Source: Dictyobacter aurantiacus
GTDB lineage: Bacteria > Chloroflexota > Ktedonobacteria > Ktedonobacterales > Ktedonobacteraceae
DNA length: 64,000 nucleotides
Assembly (NCBI RefSeq): GCF_003967515.1
Contig: NZ_BIFQ01000002.1
Coordinates: 1,178,001 to 1,242,000, forward strand
Reading direction: 5' to 3'
The notes beneath the pieces were generated by a model, which was given only the letters and a program-made list of their open reading frames with translations, had not been told where the DNA came from and did no database searches. Shown one piece after another: positions 34,668 to 42,970 of the stretch. Positions within the stretch are counted from its first letter, which is position 1. Each line of letters begins with the position of its first letter. The position numbers were made by a program, and so were the translations under genes.

Positions 34668-35810
34668 CTAACCTTTTCTGGGTGAAATAAGGAAGACGCA
34701 GTGCCCGGTATGCGTCTGGGCGCTGCACTCCACCTCGCGTATCTCCCACTGCTTCTCTTGCTTCACCAGGCGCAACATCAGGTCAAACGAATACTGCCAT
34801 GGCATACACAGCGGATGCTCAGCCCCCATGACACTATAGGCAAAAATATTGCTATAAAACACACACATAAAAGAACCATTGTCGAGGCGCTTCCACTCGG
34901 TCAGCTTTTCGCCGCGACGACTATCGACCTCATTTGCCAGGATGGTAAGCAGCGTACGCATCGTGCGATCAGCACCGATCACTTTAGGGATCTGCTGCAT
35001 AAGAAAGAGAAAGATAGCCTTTTGCAGGGTATCAGCTTCAACCTGTCCCGCCCAGCGATATGCCTGCTGCAGAGGCTGCAGAGGCGCCGAAAACATTACG
35101 GCCCGCATCAATAATGAAAAATAGTGAGGAGGAATCGTACACTGGTCGATCTCAGGTGGCCATTGTTCTTCTTTACAAAATTGTGCCAGGCCAACATCAG
35201 TCAACAACGTATTCCATTGATCAGCAGGAATAACCTGTCTGGCTGCTTTCAACTCAAGACGCAGATGCGAAGAAAAAGACCGTTTGGAGTGGGCCACGCG
35301 TGGCTTAAAGCCTAGCTTCGGCAAAGACTCCAGAACCATGGTGTGTTCCGCCGTTTTCAGCGGTATCTGCGCCGACGGCAAAAATTGCCAGATGCGCCGC
35401 AAAATCAGGCTATTTGGTGGAGAGATACAATGCATAGTATTTGAAATCGTATCCTCGGCCGATAGCAGCAGACCATCAGGCAAATATATGGAAGACAGCG
35501 GCATAACGGGAACATCTCGTTGTAGCTCGTAGTTTAAACGCCGCAGAAGGCGTGTAAAAATAGGGCTTGTTGTCTCCTCCTGTTGACCTAACAAAATGAG
35601 ACGGGGAATGAAATGCTCTTTCAGGAAACGATCAAACGCCTGGTAGGAGGTCGAGGTAATAATTGCTCGCAACCCGGCCAGCGTAAGGAGGCGAGCCAGG
35701 TACTGAGACCGAACCTCATTTGTATCAATGATCAAAAGAACATGCTCGCGTGCTTTTTTTAAAGCATCAGCAGCATCAAACGAAGATGGTTCACCAGGTG
35801 CAGACACCAT
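34668..35810 (-). CDS. Pseudo-receiver protein with V4R-like C-terminal domain
   Basis: A 380-residue protein. Residues about 22-130 resemble a response-regulator receiver (HVLLIIDTNEVRSQYLARLL), but the beta-3 position normally holding the phospho-Asp reads PRLILLGQQ, so it cannot be phosphorylated in the usual way. The C-terminal part (about 215-378) ends EVECSAQTHTGHCVFLISP, similar to the E..C....G..C.F signature of 4-vinyl-reductase-like small-molecule or heme-binding domains. It converges with the LacI gene (6-bp gap). A non-canonical sensory protein is inferred; the domain match to V4R is tentative. Confidence 0.6.
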   Translation of the reverse strand: MVSAPGEPSSFDAADALKKAREHVLLIIDTNEVRSQYLARLLTLAGLRAIITSTSYQAFDRFLKEHFIPRLILLGQQEETTSPIFTRLLRRLNYELQRDVPVMPLSSIYLPDGLLLSAEDTISNTMHCISPPNSLILRRIWQFLPSAQIPLKTAEHTMVLESLPKLGFKPRVAHSKRSFSSHLRLELKAARQVIPADQWNTLLTDVGLAQFCKEEQWPPEIDQCTIPPHYFSLLMRAVMFSAPLQPLQQAYRWAGQVEADTLQKAIFLFLMQQIPKVIGADRTMRTLLTILANEVDSRRGEKLTEWKRLDNGSFMCVFYSNIFAYSVMGAEHPLCMPWQYSFDLMLRLVKQEKQWEIREVECSAQTHTGHCVFLISPRKG

Positions 35811-36339
35811 ATAGTAAGATTTGCCCTTTCTTATTGAGTCAAAACAGGTTACACAATTGCGCGATTAAGAGTTGAGGAATAAAATCATATCGAGTGTAAC
35901 TGCTTTATAAAAAAAAGTCAATATAAATATTAGCAAACGAAAAGAAAATCCAGAAATGAAAGCACAAACATTGTCACCTGTTCTGACAGATCTTTGAAAG
36001 CGACCTCCTTTGGAAGCGTTATCGCGCTATCTACTTGAAATATTCCCTGCCTTCACAATGCAGGCGATCCCTGGCAAAAATCGCCTGCTCAACCGATGTT
36101 ACCTGCTGGTTTCCGGCTCGCTCTTCTTTTTTATGCTCACCCAGTTTATTACCGGTCACTAGATTATATAGAGCACTAGCCAAAAGCCCTATTACGGGTC
36201 TCACCTCATCCAAACCACGGTAGAATATGATACAGTTTAAACAAGCAGAGAATAGCCTGAAGCAGGTATAATAGATTTACAGGGCTGAGAACGGCCATGT
36301 CCATATTAGGGACAGATATTCTGGTAGAGATGAGCATAT
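35811..36339. other. Gene-free spacer with a -10 element
   Basis: 529 bp between divergent genes. AT-rich in its first third. A perfect TATAAT at 36267-36272 stands 68 bases before the YYY gene start and may be its -10 box, although no good -35 is seen. Two short overlapping frames on opposite strands near 36031-36223 have no ribosome site and were not accepted. Confidence 0.45.
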
Positions 36340-38778
36340 ATGTTAGAGTTATTACAGATGTGGGCACTGGTAGAGGTCCTTGGGATCATCTTTCTACCGC
36401 TCACCGTGACGGTTTTCCACAATATTCCTGATCGGGGCTGGGCCTGGAGCAAGGCGCTGGCAGTCCTGGTAACCTCTTTCTGTGTCTGGTGGCCCTTGAT
36501 GGTTATTCAAGCGCTCCCATTCAGCAGGATCTTTATCCTCGCGGTAGTCCTGCTCCTGCTGGCATTGAATGTTGTTGGCTTCTTGCGTACACGCCAGACC
36601 ATACTTCGCATGGTGCGCTCTAATAGCCTGTATATTATTGCTACGGAAGCGGTCTTCCTGGTTATGGTCTTCCTGCTAGGCTGGTTGCGTTCCTTTGGAC
36701 CTGATATTCATTCCTACGAGATGTTCATGGATGAAGGGTTTCTGGCCTCCATCATGCGCAGCCAGCATTTTCCGCCACCAGACATGTGGTATGCTGGCTA
36801 CTCGATCAATTATTACTACTATGCCCACTATATCGTTGGCTTCCTGGCCAAATTACTGGGGCAACTGCCATCGGTAGCCTTTAACACCGGTATCAGCATG
36901 CTCTATGGCCTGACGGCGGTAAGTCTATTTGGTGTCTCCAGCAACCTGGTCTCCTGGTCGCGTCACCTGCGCCGGCAGCGGCAGATAGTCATCGACAAGG
37001 AACAGGACGAGCCGCAACAAGAGCAACCGATTCACGCCATCCCGGGTGCCCTCAAAATAGGGATTCCGTTCGGGCTGATTACCGTGATCATGGCCCTGAT
37101 GTTCGGCAATATGGCTTCCGCATTTCAATGGTTCCACGATCGAGGGAGTGCGAACGGCTATGACTGGTTCAACCCGACACGTATCATCCCACGCACCATC
37201 AATGAATTCCCGGCCTTTAGCTTCCTGCTCTCAGATTTTCATGCCCACGTGCTCTCGCTGGCGTTTACTATTATGGCCATCGGCCTGGCATTAAATCTGT
37301 TGCTGGAACACGAAGGCAAAGGGATCTTCCTCTTTGGGCGCGGCTGGCGCCTTATCCTGACGCTAGGCGTTACAAGTCTCTCACTCGGAGGACTCTTTGT
37401 GATGAATGGCTGGGACCTGCCGACGTATATGGGGCTGGCCATCGTATGTATCGCGCTACAGCAGTGGTTGCTGAATAAGCGCCGCTTCAGCTGGCGGCTC
37501 GCCCTTGATGTCGCTGCGCCATCGCTGGCCCTGGCCGTACTGGCGATCTTGCTATTCTTACCCTTCCATCTCACCTTCATCTCTCCCTCACAGGGCATCG
37601 GGATCGCGCCACTGTCGGAGCGCTCATCTTTACGCAATGAACTCTTGATCTACACCTTCCTGGCCTTCGTCTTCCTCTCGTTACTCTTTAGCGATATCAT
37701 CACACGTACATTCAGGCCCGCGCCCGCTCCCAATATAGAGGCTCCCACAGAGCCGGGGTCTGATGAGCCGGAAACGGCGCCGCAAGAAGCGTATCTCTCC
37801 TGGCCCTTTATCGGCACGATGACGGGCCTGGGCTTTATCGTCATCGGACTGGCCTGCCAGTTCTTCAATCCCGCCAATGTAACGCTATTCATCGCGCTGG
37901 GCATCACAATCACGGCCATCGTCGCCATCATGCAGAAGATAGATGACCGGGCGCACGCCTTTACGCTTCTGCTGGGCGCGGTCGCCTTCGCCCTGATCGC
38001 GGGCTGCGAAGTCTTTTTCTTGCGCGACGTCTTCGTCGACAACAATCCACGCATGAACAGCGTCTTCAAATTCTACTTTCAGGCCTGGATCCTGCTCTCA
38101 ATCGCCGGTGGCGCTGGATTCTACTACATCCTGGAGAATTTCCAGCTTAAAGAACGCCTGCAGGGCTCATTGCGTTACGTCGTGACGGGCGGGAAGATCG
38201 TCTGGGGCACCATCCTGCTGGTCCTGGTGCTGGCCAGTTCCATCTATCCCATTGTCGCGCCCTACTACCGCTTTGTGCGCTTTGATCCGGTCACGCAACA
38301 GACTGGGATGTTCCGTACTAACAGCCTGGATGGACTGAACTACTTGCAGAGGGACCCGGCCTCGGTTGGAGACTACAACGCGATCCGCTGGTTGAACGCC
38401 AACATTAGCGGCTCACCAGTCATCGTGGAAGCGGTGGGCGACGACTATACCTACTACGCTCGCGTCTCGGGCTTAACCGGCCTGCCGACTATTATGGGAT
38501 GGATCGGACATGAATACCAGTGGCGCGTCCAGTGGTTCAATCGCAACCCGGCCAACGCCGCCGAATTTAATAGTCGCAAAGACGAAGTCACCAAGATCTA
38601 TACCGATCCCAATCCCCAGGATGTGCTGGCCACGATGGCGCGCTATCACGCGCAGTACATCTACGTTAGCACGTTAGAGCGCAGCACCTATAGCAAAGCC
38701 AATCTGAATCGCTTTGGGTCATTTATGCAGGTTGTCTATCACAACCAGGATGTTACCATCTACAAGGTCAAAGCTTGA
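36340..38778 (+). CDS. DUF2298 multi-spanning membrane protein (YYY family)
   Basis: An 812-residue polytopic protein with at least 14 hydrophobic segments. The extracytoplasmic loop after helix 4 carries MDEGFLASIMRSQHFPPPDM followed by WYAGYSINYYYYAHYIVGFL, the YYY signature of the Chlor_Arch_YYY/DUF2298 family known from Chloroflexota and archaea. The layout (an acidic residue in the first outer loop, many helices, a soluble C-terminal domain from about 670) resembles GT-C glycosyltransferases, and a role in polyprenyl-linked sugar transfer is often suspected but unproven. A loop at about residues 463-490 is Pro/Glu-rich. It ends directly at a 30-bp hairpin. Confidence 0.88.
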   Translation: MLELLQMWALVEVLGIIFLPLTVTVFHNIPDRGWAWSKALAVLVTSFCVWWPLMVIQALPFSRIFILAVVLLLLALNVVGFLRTRQTILRMVRSNSLYIIATEAVFLVMVFLLGWLRSFGPDIHSYEMFMDEGFLASIMRSQHFPPPDMWYAGYSINYYYYAHYIVGFLAKLLGQLPSVAFNTGISMLYGLTAVSLFGVSSNLVSWSRHLRRQRQIVIDKEQDEPQQEQPIHAIPGALKIGIPFGLITVIMALMFGNMASAFQWFHDRGSANGYDWFNPTRIIPRTINEFPAFSFLLSDFHAHVLSLAFTIMAIGLALNLLLEHEGKGIFLFGRGWRLILTLGVTSLSLGGLFVMNGWDLPTYMGLAIVCIALQQWLLNKRRFSWRLALDVAAPSLALAVLAILLFLPFHLTFISPSQGIGIAPLSERSSLRNELLIYTFLAFVFLSLLFSDIITRTFRPAPAPNIEAPTEPGSDEPETAPQEAYLSWPFIGTMTGLGFIVIGLACQFFNPANVTLFIALGITITAIVAIMQKIDDRAHAFTLLLGAVAFALIAGCEVFFLRDVFVDNNPRMNSVFKFYFQAWILLSIAGGAGFYYILENFQLKERLQGSLRYVVTGGKIVWGTILLVLVLASSIYPIVAPYYRFVRFDPVTQQTGMFRTNSLDGLNYLQRDPASVGDYNAIRWLNANISGSPVIVEAVGDDYTYYARVSGLTGLPTIMGWIGHEYQWRVQWFNRNPANAAEFNSRKDEVTKIYTDPNPQDVLATMARYHAQYIYVSTLERSTYSKANLNRFGSFMQVVYHNQDVTIYKVKA

Positions 38779-38844
38779 AGTTTCTATAAAGAAAGAATTT
38801 TGCCTCGTGGCGCTACGAGGCAAAATTCTTTCTTTATAGAAACT
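38779..38844 (+). terminator. 30-bp perfect hairpin at the YYY gene end
   Basis: Arms 38779-38808 and 38815-38844 are perfectly complementary around GGCGCT. The first base of the stem directly follows the TGA at 38776-38778. Terminator by position; much longer than usual. Confidence 0.75.
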
Positions 38845-38964
38845 GATTGAAGCCGCTTCCAAAGGCAATCCACACCGACATAACCCGTTACTGTTTTCCT
38901 CTAGAGCGTCTTTAACGAGGTATAGTATATATACAAAGAGGAACGTTTTTTGCGTGGAGGTTCA

Positions 38965-41244
38965 ATGGAATCTGACCAACGTACGTCCGGGCCACAGGAG
39001 TCTATGCCGTCCGGGCAGGAGAAACACATACAACAGACAAATACAGATCTCTTCCTGGCCCTGGCGCGTAACAGCGCGGATATATTCTGGCTCATGACGC
39101 CCTATGGTGATTTTGGCGCTCCTGATTCCTCCAACTGGAAGGTTTTTGTCGGCATCCAGCAGGCGCAGCAGCATCAAAGCTGGCTTGATTGTATCCATCC
39201 ACTGGACAATACCTGCGCGCAATCCGCCTTTATGCAGGCGGTTCAATCCCGGCAAGCGTCCGAGACAGAATGCAGGATGCGTAGAAGTGATGGCATCTAC
39301 CGCCTGATGCGACTTCACTTTGTTCCCGTCCAGGATACCAATGGTCAGATCTACCAGATCATTGCCCACGGTAAAGATATCACCGAGCAGCGACACTATC
39401 AGCAGATGAGCGAGGAACAGATGCGCCTGGCGCTGGGTGCCGCCAAGATCGGGCTGTGGGATTGGGATACACGCACCAATCATCTGACACTCAATGAGCA
39501 GTGCAAAATTTTGTTTGGCTTCCCTCCTCGTCATACGGTCAGTTATGAGCAACTGATGGCGGCCATTCATCCTGACGATCTGGACCAGCGCGATCGTGCG
39601 ATCCAGGAAGCGCTAAGGGAAAAAACAGAATATAGTGTCGAATATCGCCACATCTGCCCCGATCAATCAATCCGCTGGATAACATTGCGAGGACGCTGGC
39701 TGTATGATGAGCAGGGTGTCGCGGTACACATGATCGCGGCGGTCATGGATATTACCGCCCTCAAGGAGGCTGAAGCGCAGCAACTAGCGGCCGCCAACAA
39801 GATGACCTCAATTCTCGAAAGCATCAGCGACGCCTTTTTCACCATCGATAGCGAATGGCGCTACACCTATGTCAATCCTCATGCCGAGAAGCTCCTGGGC
39901 AAAAGGCTAGCAGATCTACTGGACCAGCCCATCGCGGCCGTCACACCAGCCTTTGCCGATCCCTTTATTACGCGCAAGTTCCAGCTGGCGATTACAACGC
40001 AGCAGGCCAATCACTTTGAAGCGTTCTCCTTGCCACAGAAAAAGTGGTTCGAGGTACATGCCTATCCCACCCCCGAGGGATTATCTGTCTACTACCAGGA
40101 CATCACCGAGCGCAAACGCATCGAGCGAGCCCTGCGTGAAAGCGAGCTCAAGTTCCGCCGCTTCGTAGAATCCAACATCATTGGCGTACTGGTCGCCGAC
40201 ATCTATGGCAACATTTACGAAACGAACGAGGCCTACCGGGCCATTACCGGTTATAGCGAGGAAGAGATCCAGCAACGGAATCTACAATGGACCGCCATGA
40301 CAACCCAGCAATATCTACCGCGCCAGGCCCAGGCGATCGAAGAGTTCCTGGCAACCGGCGTCAGTAAGCCGTTTGAGATCACCATTCGCAATAAGCAGGG
40401 GCAACAGGTTCCAATCATGATGGCCATCGCCCAGCTCAAGAGCTCTTCTACCCTGGGCGTAGCCATCGTACTGGATATCAGCGCGCGCAAAGAAGTAGAA
40501 AAGCAAAAAGATGTCTTCCTGAGCATCGCCAGCCATGAATTGCGCACCCCTATCACCATCCTCAAAGGCACCCTCCAGCTTATTCAGCGCCGCATGAAAC
40601 GTATAGCTTCCTCCCCCGATACCACACCTGCCGACATAGCAACGATCTGGCAAAAAAATGAGGATGACCTGAACAATGCATTGCGCCAGATCGATGTACA
40701 GGCGCGCCTCGTCAACGACCTGCTCGATATCTCACGCATCGCGGTAGATAAACTAGAATTACATCTGAGACGCTGTAACCTGATCAAGATTATCCAGGAA
40801 ACTATTGAGGATCTACAGGCCACCTCGCCCGGACACACCCTGCAGATGCTCATTCCGCAGGATCAAGAGATCTATGTGCGGGCAGATCCCGATCGCATCG
40901 GACAGGTCATCAACAACTATGTGACCAACGCGATTAAATATTCGGAACCAGAACATCCTATTCGCATTGGCCTGGAACAGAAGGAGAAGCAGGTATCGGT
41001 CTGGGTCCAGGATGAAGGGCCAGGACTCACCGCAGATGCTCAAAAGCAGATCTGGCGCCGCTTCTATCAAATCAAAGAGACAGCCACGTCCGCCAACAAG
41101 CAGCAGGGGCTGGGCCTGGGGCTCTACATTTGTCAGACGATCATTCAGCGTCACCATGGAGAGGTGGGAGTAAAAAGCGCCCCCGGCCACGGCTCAACCT
41201 TCTGGTTTACATTACCGCTGGCGCCTCCCTCCGATCCCACATAA
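38965..41244 (+). CDS. Orphan PAS-domain histidine kinase
   Basis: A 759-residue cytoplasmic sensor kinase. The ATG at 38965 is preferred (GGAGG 4 bases before it) over a TTG at 38950. Four PAS domains follow each other: about 25-145, 150-275, 280-385 and 390-510, the second with the PAC-type end HMIAAVMDITALKEAEAQ. The HisKA box is SIASHELRTPITILKG (phospho-His near residue 522). The ATPase domain has NNYVTNAIKYS, VQDEGPGL and QGLGLGLYIC. There is no membrane helix and no response regulator next to it, so it is an orphan kinase sensing a cytoplasmic signal, perhaps redox, light or a small ligand. Confidence 0.93.
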   Translation: MESDQRTSGPQESMPSGQEKHIQQTNTDLFLALARNSADIFWLMTPYGDFGAPDSSNWKVFVGIQQAQQHQSWLDCIHPLDNTCAQSAFMQAVQSRQASETECRMRRSDGIYRLMRLHFVPVQDTNGQIYQIIAHGKDITEQRHYQQMSEEQMRLALGAAKIGLWDWDTRTNHLTLNEQCKILFGFPPRHTVSYEQLMAAIHPDDLDQRDRAIQEALREKTEYSVEYRHICPDQSIRWITLRGRWLYDEQGVAVHMIAAVMDITALKEAEAQQLAAANKMTSILESISDAFFTIDSEWRYTYVNPHAEKLLGKRLADLLDQPIAAVTPAFADPFITRKFQLAITTQQANHFEAFSLPQKKWFEVHAYPTPEGLSVYYQDITERKRIERALRESELKFRRFVESNIIGVLVADIYGNIYETNEAYRAITGYSEEEIQQRNLQWTAMTTQQYLPRQAQAIEEFLATGVSKPFEITIRNKQGQQVPIMMAIAQLKSSSTLGVAIVLDISARKEVEKQKDVFLSIASHELRTPITILKGTLQLIQRRMKRIASSPDTTPADIATIWQKNEDDLNNALRQIDVQARLVNDLLDISRIAVDKLELHLRRCNLIKIIQETIEDLQATSPGHTLQMLIPQDQEIYVRADPDRIGQVINNYVTNAIKYSEPEHPIRIGLEQKEKQVSVWVQDEGPGLTADAQKQIWRRFYQIKETATSANKQQGLGLGLYICQTIIQRHHGEVGVKSAPGHGSTFWFTLPLAPPSDPT

Positions 41245-41250
41245 TAGCAA

Positions 41251-41277
41251 CGCGGACGGGCTTAATGCCCGTCCGCG
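41251..41277. terminator. Hairpin between convergent genes
   Basis: CGCGGACGGGC (41251-41261) pairs with GCCCGTCCGCG (41267-41277) around TTAAT, 7 bases after the kinase stop. Confidence 0.7.
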
Positions 41278-41301
41278 ATCGACAGCAATCTATACAACAA
41301 A

Positions 41302-41547
41302 CTATCCCTCGTCTTCATCCTCCTCGGCCACATTGATACCGCCACGTCGCAACTCGATCAGAATATCGATAACCCCTTTAGCGCTCTCGATAGCCTCCAA
41401 CGGGGTCGCTGAATATTCGTAAGCGGGATCTGTTTTGATAACGCGCTCATTCCATTTAAAGACACCATCGTACTCGTGCTCAGATATTTTTTCGACCCAG
41501 ATGGTAATCCCTTTGTAGCGCGCTGTCATCTCTTCTCTGTATGCCAT
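41302..41547 (-). CDS. Small acidic protein of unknown function
   Basis: An 81-residue protein, MAYREEMTARYKGITIWVEK onward, with strands and a helix (ATPLEAIESAKGVIDILIEL) and an acidic tail EEDEDEG. Two starts are possible, ATG at 41547 or ATG at 41529; the second has AGAGAAG close by. The pattern of a small alpha/beta fold with a conserved VFKWNERVIKTD strand suggests a real protein but no family is recognised. It converges with the PAS kinase gene. Confidence 0.6.
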   Translation of the reverse strand: MAYREEMTARYKGITIWVEKISEHEYDGVFKWNERVIKTDPAYEYSATPLEAIESAKGVIDILIELRRGGINVAEEDEDEG

Positions 41548-41553
41548 CACCAA

Positions 41554-41846
41554 TTCTCGCTAATCTGGCACCCTATGCATAGCCTATCTCATTCTACCGT
41601 ACTCTAGTATACAACCATGTCGTTTGTAATCGTAACTATAGCCAGCATCTCAGGATACTCATAGGCCTGTTTCTCCATGAAGCACTCATGTGCGGCGGCC
41701 TCTTGATAGCCGCCCTCACTATAATAAAAAGCATCAGTCTATCCAGAAATTGCTTTTCAAGCTGCACTTTTCCCTCTATATAGAAGGACGTATATATAGC
41801 GACCACATTTATTCAAAAGAGAGGTCCGTGCCTTTGGCCCCCAATT
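41554..41846. other. Gene-free spacer
   Basis: Part of a 396-bp space. It holds a weak hairpin GGCGGC (41694-41699) / GCCGCC (41709-41714) but no supported gene, and leads into the long hairpin at 41847. Confidence 0.4.
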
Positions 41847-41922
41847 TATTTTTGAGGGATGAGGCAACACCAGGGGAGGTGCATTCGCACCTCCCCTGGT
41901 GTTGCCTCATCCCTCAAAAATA
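41847..41922 (-). terminator. 36-bp perfect hairpin after the peptidase gene
   Basis: Arms 41847-41882 and 41887-41922 are perfectly complementary around ATTC. The apex GGGGAGGTGC-ATTC-GCACCTCCCC matches the GC-ATTC-GC apex of other long hairpins here. It lies 27 bases past the end of the minus-strand peptidase gene. Confidence 0.75.
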
Positions 41923-41949
41923 GAAAAGCTCTTACGGAAATGGTTTGCT

Positions 41950-42729
41950 TTATAGATCGACGATCGTTTCGCCAACGTGGAAGATGCGGGCGCGCCCATC
42001 TCTTTCAAAGAGCGTAACGCTACCCAGGCCCATCACCTTCCAACTGGCAGGTTCTGCCTCCGTCTCAACCGGCATTCTGACCAGGGCGGTATCCTCATCA
42101 ATACCCAGGCCACGATGATCCTCGGGTAAAGAGGCCAGCATACGCTTAAATCCACTGGCCCAGATCTCATTGCCCTGCATGCGATCAAAATGTGGAAAAA
42201 CAGCGATCTTCGGCACAATACCAAGTCCGGGCAGCCAGTGGGGAGACTGGTCGGAGTAGACGTCACGGGGTGAGATCAAGACGGAACCAAGCGCCATGGC
42301 GCCAGCGCTACAGCCGGCCAGGATGGCACCGCGTCGATAGGCGGCCGCGATAACTTCCCAGGCAGTAGTGGCGCGCAGGCTCTCTAAAATATGGCGCGGA
42401 TTGCCGCCAGAAAAATAATAGAAATTCGCCCCCTGCAGCAGAGCAACCTGTTCGGGATCGTTGCTGCCCGTATGATCAATAATGGACGATAAGCGGATAT
42501 CCTGCACGCCCAGTTTTTGGAAGTGTTCAAAACCCAGGGAATTCCAATACTGGGGCCGGCCCGGCTCAAGTCCACTGGCCGTCGGCAATAACGCAATGTG
42601 TGTCTGTCCCGCGCCCCCAAGGGTAGCGAGTAAGTATGTATCGGTCTCATTCATCACGGGTAAATATTCGCCAGATCCCAGGAGAGCAACCGTGCCAGGT
42701 GCAGACGAGAGAGAGTGCTTTTGTACCAT
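41950..42729 (-). CDS. Cyanophycinase-like S51 peptidase
   Basis: A 259-residue protein of the S51/class I glutamine amidotransferase-like fold, related to cyanophycinase and dipeptidase E. The ATG at 42729 is chosen because AAGGATAACC precedes it. The N-terminal GTVALLGSGEYLPVMNETD and the nucleophile elbow ILAGCSAGAMALG (Ser in GCSAGA) are the family signatures. The His of the catalytic site is probably in VFPHFDRMQGNE, and GLGIDEDTALV is another hallmark. Members hydrolyse peptide bonds next to acidic residues. It is monocistronic and ends near a 36-bp hairpin. Confidence 0.85.
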   Translation of the reverse strand: MVQKHSLSSAPGTVALLGSGEYLPVMNETDTYLLATLGGAGQTHIALLPTASGLEPGRPQYWNSLGFEHFQKLGVQDIRLSSIIDHTGSNDPEQVALLQGANFYYFSGGNPRHILESLRATTAWEVIAAAYRRGAILAGCSAGAMALGSVLISPRDVYSDQSPHWLPGLGIVPKIAVFPHFDRMQGNEIWASGFKRMLASLPEDHRGLGIDEDTALVRMPVETEAEPASWKVMGLGSVTLFERDGRARIFHVGETIVDL

Positions 42730-42970
42730 GGTTATCCTTATTTTCAAAACAGAATGTGATTGGTAATTATCCATACTATATCACGCTCATCGCGTTTGAT
42801 GAATGCCAGATCCTGGTAATGCGCGCTGTTTCAGTGGACACGCATTAGAGGGTTAGCAGCAATCCATCTTTTGGGGGAGTACAAATAGGGGCCTACACGC
42901 TATAGTTATTCTCGTGGATTTATCGTCATTCTTGTGCTTCTAACCGATCCTGATTGAGGAGGATTGCCAC

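Noticed and set aside
36031-36223. Two overlapping short frames on opposite strands
   Set aside because: No ribosome site, no recognisable motif, and they cover the same bases, so at most one could be real.
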